Shown: piece by piece, positions 12,071-24,400 of the stretch
Layout: each line of letters begins with the position of its first letter
Numbering within the stretch: position 1 is the first letter of the stretch
DNA from: Pohlia nutans
Taxonomy: Eukaryota > Streptophyta > Bryopsida > Bryales > Mniaceae
Direction of reading: 5' to 3'
Length of the DNA: 64,000 bases
NCBI GenBank assembly: GCA_022496805.1
Contig: CM040107.1
Coordinates: forward strand, 9,568,501-9,632,500
Notes under the pieces: model-generated
Told to the model about the DNA's origin: nothing
Database searches by the model: none
The model's input: the letters and a program-made list of their open reading frames with translations, nothing else
Translations under genes and position numbers: made by a program

Positions 12071-12329
12071 CAATATTTTAATATATATTTTGGAATCTTT
12101 TGGTATCTTTTGGAATCTTTCAAAATATTTTATATTATTTTGGAATATTTTGGAATATTCCAAGAATCTTCTTTAAATTATACTTACGGTTTAATTTCCC
12201 AAAACATTTTTAGATCTACATTTATAGAGTTTAGAAGCAATACACATTAAAATTTCAAAGAAATAATATTTTATATTTTTAGAATTCAAATTTGGTTTTA
12301 TTGGTTATCATTGTACTTTTCATCATAGC

Positions 12330-13010
12330 AGCAAAAAAAAAATAGCTCACAACCACCACGATTTTGGCAAAAAATTAAAAAATTAAAAATATTATGAAAA
12401 AAATCTTAAATATAGAAAAGTCCTGCATAATCTAGTACAAAAAAAAATTGGAAAAAAAGTTTTTTTCACATAGTTAAAAACATTCAAAGTCCGCTGAAAA
12501 AAAAAAAAACAGCTCACAGCCATGATCTGCCATCACGATTTTGGCAAAAAATAAAAAAATTCAAAATATTATGAAAAAAATCCTATATATAGAAAAAGTC
12601 CTGCATAATCTAGTGCAAAAACAAATTTTGGAATTCTTTTTTTTTTCACATAGTTAAAAACATTCAAAGTCCGCTGAAAAAAAGAAAACAGCTCACAGCC
12701 ATGATCTGCCATCACAATTTTGGCAAAATATTCAAAAATTCAAAAAATTATGAAAAGAATCCTATATATAGAAAAAGTCTTGCATAATCTAGTGCAAAAA
12801 CAAATTTTGGAAAAAAAGTTTTTCTCACGTAGTTAAAAACATTCAAAATCCACTGAAAAAAAAAACAGCTCACAGCCATGATCTGCCATCACAATTTTGA
12901 CTAAAAAAACAGAAACTCAAAATATTCTGAAATTTTTTATAGATGTAGGAAAAGCCCTGCATGTTGTAGTGCAAAAAAAAAATTTGAAAAAATAATTGTA
13001 TACACATGGC
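12330..13010. repeat. Tandem repeat, four units of about 177 bp
   Basis: Four diverged copies of an AT-rich unit, anchored by AGCTCACARCC at 12344, 12511, 12690 and 12867, give spacings of 167, 179 and 177 bp. Shared blocks are CATGATCTGCCATCAC, TTTTGGCAAAAA, CCTGCATAATCTAGTGCAAA and CATTCAAAGTCCGCTG. Length differences come from poly-A runs. The array would fall in a large intron if 13156-13386 is the next exon of gene 1. Confidence 0.9.
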
Positions 13011-13155
13011 AAAAAATTGCCAATGGTTTTAATCTTTTATAATTACCAAAAAAGTTCCATTCTTTGCATCGAGAGTTTGTGGTGATTTGATGTGTATCAG
13101 CATGCCAGTACCTCTAAGAATAAGCATAACCTAATGCACCGAGGTATTGTTGCAG

Positions 13156-13386
13156 CCATAGCTGCTCTCTACGGTGACCAAGCACCCCCAAGACGCCATG
13201 CACAGGTACCACGCAAGGAGACTCGCCCCGACCGCCGACCTGCCGTCTGCCGATCGCGCCACTAATGGCAATCTGAGGACGAATTACACTCTGCAAAGGA
13301 GGGCAAAATGTTACCGGACCAAGACACACGGCCGCCACGGAGGACAAGGAGATAGAAGATGGTGGAACTGGCAGTGTTTAGCTTAG
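13156..13386 (+). pseudogene. Possible 3' exon of coiled-coil gene 1
   Basis: A pyrimidine-rich acceptor TATTGTTGCAG ends at 13155. In phase 0 with the donor at 11581 the frame reads Pro-TAG-Leu-Leu-Ser and then stays open to TAG 13384-13386, giving a basic, Arg/His-rich tail. A competing frame is also partly open, so the assignment is weak. The following 13390-13830 looks like a 3' untranslated region and spacer (TTTTATGTAATACATG). Confidence 0.3.
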
Positions 13387-13831
13387 ATAGTGGACCAGGC
13401 TTAAGTATAAGAGTAGTTGTACGATAGGGACGAAACACTTCTTGGTTTTTGAGACTTATGAGTATTTTGCTATGCTCTGGTTTTGTTATACCAGGAAGTC
13501 ATTCCTTGCTCACTCCATGTTAAACCTAGATTCCATGGCTGTGCTTTTATGTAATACATGGGTTCAATTCCTTTGTTTAACATAGTTCTGTGGACTTAGT
13601 CTCTGTACTCTACGAGTATACTATTACATCCTTGAAATAAACGCATGTTCTTGCATTCTTTGTCTCTACTGTTCTGTCTCCTCTACTGATTCTATTCTGC
13701 TGCTGTCTAACTTAGAAGGCTGGGATAACATGTCTTTCACCTGCCTGACTAACTCTAATGCCGAACCTTGTTTATTCTAAAACGGGCAGTTAGGGTTTGT
13801 AGGGCAGTAAGGGGTAGCCTAGCCGCCATAA

Positions 13832-16800
13832 ATGGGAGAAATAACGTTCATTATGGCCTCTTTATTTATTTGGAGAGAGTGGTGCTCTCGTGCGGACCTT
13901 AAGTGTTCACTACGGAGCCTGGGAATGGCGGCCGACCGGACAGGAGACCGGATGGGATACCGGATGTCGGAGGACGGGCAACTGCCGATCCCGGCCACGA
14001 TCCGGGATTTGAATTCGGCCGCTCACTATTCATTTCTCCCCGGTTCCTCCAGTCCTCCGCGCACGCCATTTTTCATAGTTCTGGAGAGCGATAGAGTTTC
14101 CGTTTTGTGCCCAGAGATAGAGAGCAGTGAGCGACCGGCTTGTGAGGATTTTGAGCACCCGGGAGTGAGGGAAATTGAACACCCGGTGAGAAACAGTAGC
14201 GCAAGATTAGAAATTTGGAGAGGCAAGCACCCGGACAATGAGCGCCACCATTTCCAGCGGAGTTTGCGGAAGAAAGTGAGTGCACAGCCGGGAAGAGAGT
14301 CGCAGGGGCTCTGGGAGATCAGGCGAACACCACGGAAGCGGAAAGGGAAGCGTCCGGTTCTGGAGGCGCGTGGTTTGTTAAAGAAAGAGAGAGTGCATCC
14401 GGAGAAGGAGCTGTGCCACTCTCGGAGGAGTGAAGAATTCCGCCCAGGGACCGCAGCCATGGCACGCAGGGAAGCCGGGGCCAAGATTCCGGAGAAGCGC
14501 ATTTGCCCGGACATCCCGCAGCGCGATGGAGACTTTGACGATTTGATGAAGGAACTCCAGAAGATGTAGTGTTTGGAGTTATTTAGGAGAGTGGGATGTT
14601 TAGGACTCCCGGATGCTAGAAGAAATCGAGGGCGGGCCGATGGTGGACACCTTCCGGACGACTATCCAGGCGAAGTATGGGAGCTGGACCCAAGAGATGT
14701 GGCGGGCACTATACGACTTCCCGGACACAAACGAGGCCCTGGAACCGGGAGGCAAGGGCGACACGGATTAGGTGAAGGCGCGATTCAGCCATCTCTCGGA
14801 CAAGGACGGGTTCAAGGTGGCGCATTGCAAGAGGCCCCGGGAGCAAAGGCTGCTCCAGTATGTAGTGCCCATTCTCAGTCCGGAGAAACCCACCACCCTC
14901 ACCGTAACGTTGGCCCGGGGCATCTACTCGGCTCTCCTCCCGAGGAAAAGGATCAACTGGGCGATCCTGGTGCACCGGAACACGCAGAAGTGGGCGGTGA
15001 ACCTCGACAACAAGAAGGGATGTCCGTTGGCCCCATTTCTCTACCACTTGTACGAGAAACATGGGCGCCTCACAATGGATGAGAGGAAGAGATTGGAGGT
15101 AGTGCCCATTCCGGGATTGAAAAGCCCGGCCAAGAAGAAGGCGCCTCTTCCGGGAGATGAAGTGGGAACCAGCAGACCCGGTGCGTCGTCCCGACCGGAG
15201 GAGAGAAGAATGGCTCCACTGGCACCCCAACCGGATAGAAGCAGCTTCCAGGGAGAGGAGCGCAGGAAGGACAGAGAAGACCACCCGGTGAGAGGACAAC
15301 CGGGCGAGGCCAGCACCAATCCGGAGCAGAGAACCAAGTGGAGAGAAGACCGCCCAGAGAAAGGCCAACCGGGTGGCGCCTGGCCGCAGCAAGAGGAGCG
15401 GCAGGAGAAGAGAAAGGACCCGGAGTTAGGTCGACCGGGTGGGGCAAGACCTCAGCAGGAGCTGAGAACAATGAGAAGGGAAGACCCGGAAGAGGAGGAG
15501 GAGGAGGACTCTCCGTAGCTGACCCGGAAGAAGCCGGTGAGGGACCCAGAGGCAACTCCTCAACCGGAGGTAGGGAATTCTTCCCAAGCGCAACCTCGAG
15601 TGGATCCGGTGGTGAAGTCCAGGCCAGCGGAGGAGACATGGCCTTCACCAACACAGCCCCAGGAGCAACCGGTGGAGAGGTCCGGACCAATGGAGGAGGA
15701 TCCTGCCCCGGTGGCTCCACAGGAACAGACGACAGAGGCGAACCGGCCAGATCAGGAGGGGGGTCCGTCTCAGGTGCGACCTCAGGGTCTGAAGAGGAAG
15801 TTGGTCCTCACAGTCGAGAAGGAGGATGAGCCGGAAGGACCCGAGACCACACCTCAGAAGAAGAAGGGACCGGCCCGGAGGAAGATGACCCCACTCAACA
15901 AGCGTCCCAAGGAAGCATGGGAGGACGAAGAGGAAACCGGAGACGAGGGGGACCAAGAGCAGGGAGTGCCCGCGGGAGCAGAACCGGTCCTGGAAGCAAG
16001 CCCATCCGGAGATGTGCCAGCGGAACGAGAAGAACCGCTCCGGGTGGAGGATATGCTTCTGCAAACCCGGATGGCATTGGACATGGTGACGGAGCAGGAC
16101 AACCCCATGTTCGCTGCTCTCCGGAAGACAGGGACTCTTCTCCGGACAAGCGACGCCCTGGAGTATCCGGAGCGGGTCCGGAAACGTCAGAGGAAACTCA
16201 TCCGGAGCAGGGAGAGGGAGAACGAGTTGACCGGACAACTGCAGGGTCTTCGGGAGGCAGAAGGCAAATCAGCGGCTCTCTTGAAGGGTTTGGAGGAGGA
16301 GCTGCAACGAAAGGTAGCCTACATCAAGAAGATGGAGGCGCACGTGCAAAGAAACGAGTTGCAGATCCGGGAGCAGGAGGATACCATCCGGAGGGTAGCA
16401 GAGACGAGCCGACAGTGCGTCACCAAGCTGTCGGGTGTGTTCCAACCGGATGGGGAGGCACAAATGAAGGCACGGTTGTATGACGAGCGGGTAAGCCAGC
16501 CAGGATTGGAGGGAGCAGCCCGGATGAAGAATGTAGTCCGGAAGTACTCGGACAAGGTGGAAGCATATTTGGTGGAGTTTAGGGTAGTGGCGGAGTGTAT
16601 GAGGGAGAGCTCTTCCGAGGAAGAACCGGATCAGGAAGAAGCCACCAACCGTGGTGAGAGGGTAGGTTCCGGGGATGGGCTGCAGGGTGTGTTCAACATG
16701 TCTGCAGATGCTCCTCAAGAGGGAGAGATCGACGGGTTGATGCGGAAGGAGAGCTCCACGCAGAAACACACCTCCCAGACCGTACTGGATGTGGAATCAA

Positions 16801-17020
16801 TCCACATGGTCAGACCCGCTGGAGTAAGCCCAGAGGAGGTCGAGGATTTGAGCGAGCGTATGGAGGCAATGGATGTCCAACCGGACAGGGCGGAAATGCA
16901 TCAGGAAGGACCACGGGTGGGACAGCCGGCGGCGCACGGAATGTGAGGAGATCGGCCGGCGGATCCGATCGTGGTGGGGAGCTCAGAAGATATGGAGGAG
17001 CAGCCAAAGGAGGACCAGTA
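13832..17020 (+). pseudogene. Coiled-coil, gag-like gene 2, CCGG-rich, with in-frame TAG codons
   Basis: The first frame runs from ATG 13832 to TAG 14567 (Arg/Glu-rich, ends DFDDLMKELQKM). The sense then moves one frame: it continues through TAG 14601, TAG 14769 and TAG 15516 to TGA 16944 and on to TAG 17020. The middle domain (QRLLQYVVPILSPEKPTT, INWAILVHRNTQKWAVNLD, CPLAPFLYHLYEKHG, about 14820-15060) is the counterpart of the middle of gene 1, so the two are members of one family. It is followed by a long Pro/Glu/Gly-rich linker with repeated RPEEGQPGGA-like units (15240-15840), an acidic/basic stretch (RRKMTPLNKRPKE) and a coiled coil (16120-16480). The DNA is far more GC-rich than its neighbours and saturated with CCGG. 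I know no function. Long antisense frames across it are composition artefacts. Confidence 0.6.
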
Positions 17021-17720
17021 GCTCCCTGGGACCACCGGGGGTCCGGAATCAGTGGCCCGAACTTAGTGGATCCGGCCACTTAGAATAGAACTTTTTAGAG
17101 TAGGTAGGGTAGAAGACTTTTTGATGTAAATGAGTTCTAGGGTTTTGATGTTGATGGCGGCTTAGGATAGGAATTGAGCCGTGGAGGAAGTTCCTTGGAT
17201 TTCCGGATCCCGGGAATGTAGGATCTGAGGATCTCCAAGATATGGGCTTCGGGTTGGCTTTTTATCAAGGGATGTTCTTCATTCCTTGGGTCATTTTGTA
17301 TACCTTTGTTCCGTGTAACTGAGTAGAAGCACATATTCCTTGCTCAAACTTTGTGTATGTGTGTGTGTGCGCATATGTGTATTTGCTTGTGTATTGCCGG
17401 AACAGTGGCGCAACTAGTCCCTTAGTGACCGGATGGATTAGGTAGGTTTGGACATGAAGTCAGTTAAGAGACCGGATAGGAGATTTGGAGGAATTAGGAG
17501 CGTTTGAAGGTGATGTTTCCTGTGTCTGGTTGTAGGTGAAAACCCGGGTTAGTGGCTGGGAGAGCAAGAGGGGGTACTCCGGTTCTCTCAGAACTCCTCG
17601 ACGGGTAGTTCAGTAGAGGTTCCAGCACCCAGGCAGATCTGGCAACTGTAGAGTGTGGAAAAGTAAGAGTAAAACGAGTCTTGAAGTATTCAATCTCTTC
17701 CGGACACCCCGGCTACTGTC
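13900..17720. repeat. Block saturated with CCGG/TCCGGA
   Basis: CCGG occurs every few dozen bases and TCCGGA about 18 times (for example near 14396, 14487, 14651, 14878, 15320, 16002, 16118, 16136, 16164, 16173, 16199, 16384, 16531, 17196, 17697). It appears in the coding part, the 3' flank (17040-17210) and beyond the gene up to 17700, then stops. In the coding part it gives Pro-Glu, Ser-Gly or Arg-Arg codons depending on frame, so it is not explained by one protein repeat. Confidence 0.65.
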
Positions 17721-17980
17721 TATTCTGGTCAACAAGTCGTTGTAGTACTTTGGGGATTAGCGGATCAAGCCCTTCAGTCAATGGGCAGGCCGTCGAGTCA
17801 AGGGGCGGGCGGACTAAGCCGTCCAGTCGACGGGCGTGCCATCCAGTGGACAGCCTCCTGGACGGCCTTGGACGAAATTCATCCAGATAATTTACTCTGA
17901 GTAAAGTGAAAAGGTAAAAATTTCTATGTTTTTTACCTTCGTGTCGAGATGCAGACGCGATCCAGACCCATCACGACATC
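17100..17980. other. 3' flank of coiled-coil gene 2 and spacer
   Basis: Probable 3' untranslated region, then a (TG)n run at 17353-17390. At 17771-17870 there are three imperfect units of about 28 bp (CCGTCGAGTCAAGGGGCGGGC, CCGTCCAGTCGACGGGCGTG, ATCCAGTGGACAGCC), partly palindromic around GTCCAGTCGAC. No gene. Confidence 0.45.
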
Positions 17981-19484
17981 CTAACGAAAATTAGTGGCGT
18001 CATGTCGGGATAGACAACCTTGGCATACACGAAGCTGTACAAGTCGTTGTAATGCATGAATCTTACCTTGGAAGGGTGTGCTCATATTCACACACTTGCA
18101 CAAGTCCCATGATTCTACCGGGGGCTCCACCTTCACTACCAGAGGCTTTGGAATCCCCGCCATAACCCACCAGTCTTCATGAGGCTCTAGGTTGCAACTC
18201 TCAAACATACACTTTGATTCTCTTGAAAAATGAGTATACGCACACCAAGTATGGTAAGCATGGTAGCATTATGAGAGCCTGCACTCCCACGCAGGTTCGA
18301 ATCTTTTTGTACAAAACGGACAAACAACAATTTCTAGCCCTACAACCGGTATGTTAATTGTCTCACAATCAACATACAAAAATGGCAGGGGGGATGGGTG
18401 TAGGTTTGGGCGTTGATAGCCGGTCTTCATTCTCTTCAATTGCTCACTGAGAGCAATTTTGTGCAACTTCCAAAGGGAGAATTTCTTCACTGCAGTGCTC
18501 CACAAGGCTGCTGCATCCTTGTTTTGCTGAGCAGTCACCTCCTCATCCGCGCTCGTTGATCCAAATGAATCCTCAAACTGCTCAATAAACCGTTTTTGTG
18601 CCTCCACTTTCTTCCCCACGTCTATGAGCTCTACAGATGCAGCATCGATCTCAACTTCATTTTGTGGCTCAGCACTCTTCAGTGCCACCAATTTCACCTC
18701 ACACTTCTCACGTTCTTGCTGCAATGCAACCAACTTGGACAAAGAATTGTAGAGAAGTGTTTGCTCATATTGCACTTGCAAAGACACCCTCACCAGCTCC
18801 ATCCTTGCAGCATCTTTTTCTGTAGACAGGCGGCTAACAAGCGCATTCAATGTGGGAATTTCTCTTTCTAAAAGGGAGAGATACTCTTGCCACTCCCCAA
18901 TCGCCATAGCTCGGACGTCTATAGGAGACTCTAACACAATGGCTGTCGGGGTCCAAAACTCTAAAGAAGCCAACCTTCTCTGAGCTAAACGTGCTGCAAT
19001 GGCGCCCTCTTTGTCTTGCTCATCGCCGCTCACCTCCACCACAATCTTTTCGCCAATTTTGGTGGAGTCCTTCTCTAGGTTAATCCTCCGTAGTTGATCG
19101 CGGCAAGTCCACTCGGCATAGACGCACCAATTGTCTGCTTTCTTGCCCTTCTTGTTCTCGTATACAAGGCCCTTAGCTTCTGCAAGGTTGATCAACCTGG
19201 TATTTGGCACTTGAGTCCGTTGATGAGTGATCATCCATAGCCGTTCTGCCCTCTTCACAAACTCCGTATCCTCTAAATATGAGTAATTGTAGCCATTGTT
19301 GCCCACCCTTTGACCAAGCAGCACATCAACTTCTAATTCCTCCAAATCACTCCAAAAGAGAGGGTTGTTCTGCATACAATAGATCGACCCAGGAAAGCGA
19401 TGGAGCTCCTTCCACCTTCACCTTCTTCCTCTTGCCTACACCAATCTCACGACTCTCTAAGCTTAAACCGTCCGTGATACTCAT
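17981..19484 (-). pseudogene. Coiled-coil protein with RING-like C-terminal zinc finger, two lesions
   Basis: Minus-strand reading from ATG 19484 (MSITDGLSLE, then basic KRKKVKVEG) shifts frame near 19370. It then stays open for 368 codons from ATG 19375 to TAA 18269, and resumes in the same frame to 17981. Domains: an N-terminal part with Trp/Tyr motifs (NNPLFWSDLEELEVDVLLGQ, WMITHQRTQVPNTRLINLAEA), a long coiled coil (about 18480-18900), then CPFCTKRFEPAWECRLS, the stop, and CYHAYHTWCAYTHF with a later Cys pair. The C-x2-C ... C ... C-x-HAYH-x-WC ... C spacing looks like a RING or PHD-type finger split by the TAA. Related moss genes may act as adaptors or ubiquitin ligases; that is inference. 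The distal end may be further, since the stop at 17981 is a TAG. Confidence 0.6.
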
Positions 19485-20770
19485 TGGAAAAACCCAGCTA
19501 CTACAGTACACGCTCTGAAAATACTATCGTACAGAGAAGCGTGAAAGCCACTTGGGTTGCTACGTGTTCAGAGTACTAAATTTGGCATCTCAGCAGAGCT
19601 TCTGCGTCACGTTGCAAATGATCACCAAAACAGCCGGGCATGGAAAGTGGAGGCCAAAACATGCGAAACCCTTGTCCTTGCAATCTTAGCCGCTAAAGTG
19701 AATTAGGTGGCTGATAGACAACCTAGATGCACTCGCATCCTCACCGTAAACCCTAACTCGCGGTCCCGGCCGCCGCATCCAACGCGCCAATGCTAACCTC
19801 ACACGTCAACCGACCTCACACAGTGGTTTCGAATATGGCTGTCAGGGCAGACCAATCCCAACTGCAACACTCACGCTCGAGCATTGAAGGTTGTCCAGCC
19901 CCCCAATTAATCACACCAACCCTCCATAGATGTATGAACATCCATTAACTCATACATTGTTGTTCGTGAGCCACCCAACCATGCATCTACTCGAAATTGG
20001 TGATTTCATTAAATGTTTAAGTTAAGTAATGATACATCTTTTAATTACTGGGATTGGAGAATAGACTTCATTTAAGAATTACACAATGTCAAGTCTAAGT
20101 CTGGTGCTGCTATTGGTGGAGTTGCAGCTGTTGCTGCTGTAAGTTACTTCTGTTGCTGATGTAAGTTACTTCTGTTGCTGCTGCTACTGCTGTTGTTGTT
20201 GTTGTTCCTACTGTTGCTGCTGAGTTTGGAAGCGTTCACCCCACATTCTGATATAACGAGGTAAGAGTCACTCTCTGAAAAGCATTACATCAGTTACATA
20301 TTCTTGACTTAGTGAAATCTAAATTGTTTCAACCGCACCCCTGAAGAAATGTGATAGCTGTTTACCGTAGCATGTATCGGGCAATTCATGAGTCCAGTTG
20401 TCTTCACTAACATGTAAAAACATTCAGTTTATGCAGTTTCAGTATGGCAGAAATTTATGCAGCACTAGTATAGCAAAAATTTATCCAGCTCCAGTATTAA
20501 TAGCAGAATTGTCAACCTTGAGCGCTAGTAAAACTCCAATACTGTTCAAGTTCTTGTAGGCTTTTATATCCAACAGCTTGGATTATTATGATAGGATTCA
20601 TGGAATCTTAATACATCCTCGTCTATTTAGAAATAGTAGTCTCTGAACCATTCAATCAACAGTGAATTGTGTCGTTCCTCAAAGCGGTTGTATGAATCAA
20701 CAGTTTGCGATGTGAAAATTATAGAGCTGTGATGACGTAGACATGCACGGATACCATCCCGAGTTCATAT
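19485..20770. other. Intergenic with CTG/TTG triplet repeat
   Basis: No gene. A degenerate (GTTGCTGCT)n tract lies at about 20108-20222, including a short duplication of GTAAGTTACTTCTGTTGCTG. At about 20425-20510 a TTTATGCAG/TCCAGTAT unit is repeated three times. Confidence 0.6.
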
Positions 20771-21438
20771 CATCGGGGGATCGCCCGATGATAACTCTCA
20801 GACTAGGAATACTTGTAGTAGTGATACATCGGGCGATCCCTCGATTCACCAAGTTAAGGTGGTATTGTTTTCGTACTAAGACATCGGGCGACCGCCCCAT
20901 ACACTATGTGCAGGAAGTGTAGCACGACCAACCTGAACATCGGGCGACACCTCGATGCTAGTCAGAAGTAAAGCTTGCAGATTAGCATCGAGAGATCCCC
21001 CCATCCACGAATCTCTTTATTGAGGCAGCTGCAGTATGGGGCAATCCCCCGATCCACCTCAGGACGTGAGGCTGGAGACCAGCATCGGGCGATCCCCCCA
21101 TACACCGTAGCACTACGTGTTCAAGACATGCATCGAGCGACCCCCCGATCCTACTCAGGACTATGGGTTGTATATTTGCATCGGGCGATCCCCCGATCTA
21201 CCTTAGGCCTCCGGGTTGCAGATCAGCATCGGGCAATCCCCCGATACTCTTCAGCGCCGCAGGTTACATAGCAACATCAGGAGATCCTCCCATCCTGCAT
21301 AGAACCACTTGTTGCATACAAGCATCAGGCGATCCTCCGATATACCTCCACGCCGCAGGTAGGAGATCACTATCGGGCGATCCTCCGATCTCCCTCGATA
21401 ATAGGGGTTGCAGAACACCATCGGGCAATCCCCCGATA
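20771..21438. repeat. 48-bp-period array of a 20-bp palindrome, 14 units
   Basis: The near-palindrome CATCGGGCGATC(G/C)CCCGATG begins at 20771, 20827, 20882, 20938, 20986, 21035, 21083, 21131, 21179, 21227, 21275, 21323, 21371 and 21419. The first steps are 56, 55, 56; the remaining nine are 48 or 49. The 28 bases between palindromes are much less conserved (shared hints: CCTYAGG, CGGGTTGCAG, ATCAG). Because 48 is 16 codons, all three forward frames stay open for long runs, giving spurious repeated peptides (HRAIPRS, SGDPPI). The array ends 17 bases before the ATG of the DUF7869 gene, so it sits in its promoter or 5' leader. Confidence 0.95.
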
Positions 21439-21455
21439 ACTTCTGACGCCAAGGC

Positions 21456-24400
21456 ATGGCCTCTAGGAGCAGCTCGAATTCTGACTCGACCTATGCCAGG
21501 TCAGCACCCGGAATTCAGCTCCGCAATGGGATGGACGTCACACTCCTATATCCCGATATCGGTGAGGTCGGTTCTGGATTTATCCTTGAAGCTCAACCAG
21601 CTGGGATCTGGCTTGGAGTGTGTTATCCGGACGATATTCAAGAATATGTTCTGCTACGGCCATCTGAGATTTTTCCAGAGTTTAAAACTCTGCCATTACA
21701 TCCTCGACAGCTTGGCATCAGTGTGATTGGCCAAGCCTTAGATAAGACTGTTCTCTGGAAAGTTGTCAATTTGATGATACCATCGGGCGATCCCCCGATC
21801 GATGAGGATGTCGCCAACGCGGATTATCCCTTCCTTGCAAGATCGCAGTGGGTGGGGCATGAAATCCTGAAGAAGGCGGAGAATGGACGGGTTGTGGCGT
21901 CGGGAAGAATCAATTGCTGCTTTCTGACGGATCATTTCCAGGACAATACTTTGGGCGATGGGTTTGTTGGGGTCACTGTCCTTCAAGTAATGGATGGTGA
22001 CGTAATGACGATCATGACGCATCAGAAGTGGCCTATTTCAGAATGTTTTTTCGCTTTCGGTGGTCGCAGTCTCAATGCCACTCTTCTTCACTTTGCTTCA
22101 CTTCCTGAAGTTGTCGACCCTGACGCATATCTAGGAGGAGTTCAGAAAGCTCCATATCGATATCTCAACAGAAAGTGCTGTGAAGATCCGAAGGTATCCC
22201 TGTATACCAAGAAGACGGAAGAGGCTGAGATAAGACTGGTCAGCGCTCAGAAGTGTTGCAGTTTACGATGCTGCCAGGTATTCCCTTGGGCTCATACTCG
22301 CTCTATCAGACAATTGTTCTATCTGAAGAGTTATGAGGATCGTCGTGAGTATGCCATTGCGGCTCGAGGACAGATGCACGCAAAGGAGGGGGTGAGAGTT
22401 AAGTATATTACACTCATGGGAAGTGAGGTTTGCGCAACGACTTGGTATAAAATTCATGGTATTGCCAAGTCCACATTCCATTCGTATATGGAGAAGTACA
22501 ATGAAGGCGTACTTTCTGGTCAGCATGGAAATAAAGGCTGCAAGCGGCCCCGGATTGGGACAGTTCAGGCCATGGGCACAATTGTTGCGATCGTGGATGA
22601 GAACGCTGATCAAATGCCTAACCAGATGCGTGGAACAGGAAAGCACAGGCGAATGAATACTTTGAAGTATCTTCCGTCTGGAAACAATTGGACTCGAGTC
22701 CACGCTGATGCAAATGAGGTACGTTCCATGAGCTTTTTACTATTGGTATCGGGGGATCCCCCGATGCTTCCATAGAATTGTGTCCGTGATTACGATAATT
22801 TCCATTCATTTGTTTTGTAAGCTAACTAATACACTTTGATCATACACAGAAAAATGTGTCTTAGGGCCTTCTGCCGGTCAGTCAGTCTGCAATTAGCCGG
22901 ATCAAGAAAGGCATGTTCAACAACGTTGCTATCAAACCTGTTGGCAGCAATTTTGCCAAATGTACCGAGTGCGACACACTTTAGCCGTTTCTTCTAAGGT
23001 GTCCTAAGGGCAGCCCCGAGTATGTTTCATTTCTGAAACAACAAACTTCGCATCTGAATCATCAGGCATCATGCCGTCAACTCTACGCTACTTGGCGAGA
23101 AGAATCGAAGCGAAATCCGCAGGAATTTCTTTGCGTAATTCACGACAAAATGGATACAGCCAAGACAGCTCTTCCAAGGATGCGGACTACAACAAAGGCA
23201 ACCTCCGGCTTGGGCTAGCTTCCCATGAACGTTACTGGAATGGTTGCTCATGGCCACTGCGACGGCGCGTACACGCATTACTCACCCGATTGCTGGCCGT
23301 GCGATTCCAATGCCACCATCTCTTCTCTTGCAAGATTATTCAGGCAGCTTTTAGAGCCACCTCTCCAAGAATCACGGGCCCTTTTTCCCCATCCCCCAGC
23401 TAATTCTCTGTTTGAAGCATTGTTACGCGGAAAGTCCAGGTGCATCGATGCTTTGACGGTGATGGATCCAAACAAATGTACTGGCCGATCCCGGCTTCCT
23501 CCGAACTTGTATCTTCAGTTAGATAATTCCGCGAAGGACAACATGAACCAGTTCATGATGGCCTTCTTATCATTGCTTACGGCAAAGAGGGTGTTCAAGG
23601 AAATCCAGGTGGGATTTCTTTTAGTGGGACATACCCATGAAGATAAAGATGCGTATTTCAGCCATCTATCGAAGGCACTCAAAAACACAAATACTTTTGT
23701 GCTAGCGGACCTCCTGAAGGCATTCATGCAATCCCAGGAATTGTCATTCATGCCAGAGTTTGTGCAGGAGATTGCAGATTTCAAGTCCTATATCAAGGGC
23801 TACCAATGCGATGGGGCAACTTGATTAATTGGCCTTGGCGACATGCACCTCTTCAAATTCTATGTTGACTCTGACGGCTGGTTGGTCATGAGATGGAAGA
23901 AATCTGCGGTGGATACCGAATGGCAACCGCAGAACAAGCCAGCAATTCGACTTTGGAAAGAGGACGACAACGGGCGCCCATTACTACCGTCTGGTTCGTT
24001 AAATCCAGTCCCTTTCAAGCACATGTGGAGCAACGAAGTTCCATCAGCAATGGGGAATCAGAAGAAGGCAAGAGAGTCTGCAGCGAAAGCGACAGAGAGG
24101 CGGACTTTCATGATGCTCGGAATCCGCAAGTACATTGAGTACTGGGAGAGTGGTCGGAGAAGGTGCTCAACGTTTGCTGTTGCATTCGAACCTTATGTGG
24201 AATACTGGTCTCGAGTCCTCGATGAGCTATAGAAGCCTCTCCCCCCAACACCGTTGTGCCTTGTGGAGGGCTTTTGGCCCCTACACAATTGGAGAGGGCG
24301 GTCATTCACCATTCCACGCTTGACTCTATTACCATTCGACAAGACTTCTTAGGACGAAGAACCTCAGGCGTACTGCAGGCCAGCAAGCCAACGGCCCGAA

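Noticed and set aside
14709..16769. Long minus-strand open frames of 166-227 codons
   Set aside because: They lie opposite coiled-coil gene 2 in GC-rich, stop-poor DNA and have Pro/Ser/Leu-rich content without motifs; they are shadows.
20771..21438. CRISPR array
   Set aside because: Palindromic repeats with regular spacing, but spacers are related to each other, repeats vary, no cas genes are near and the DNA is plant nuclear with introns.
20975..21726. Repeat proteins read from the 48-bp array (HRAIPRS and SGDPPI units)
   Set aside because: All three forward frames and reverse frames are open because the unit is 48 bp without stops; nothing favours one frame.
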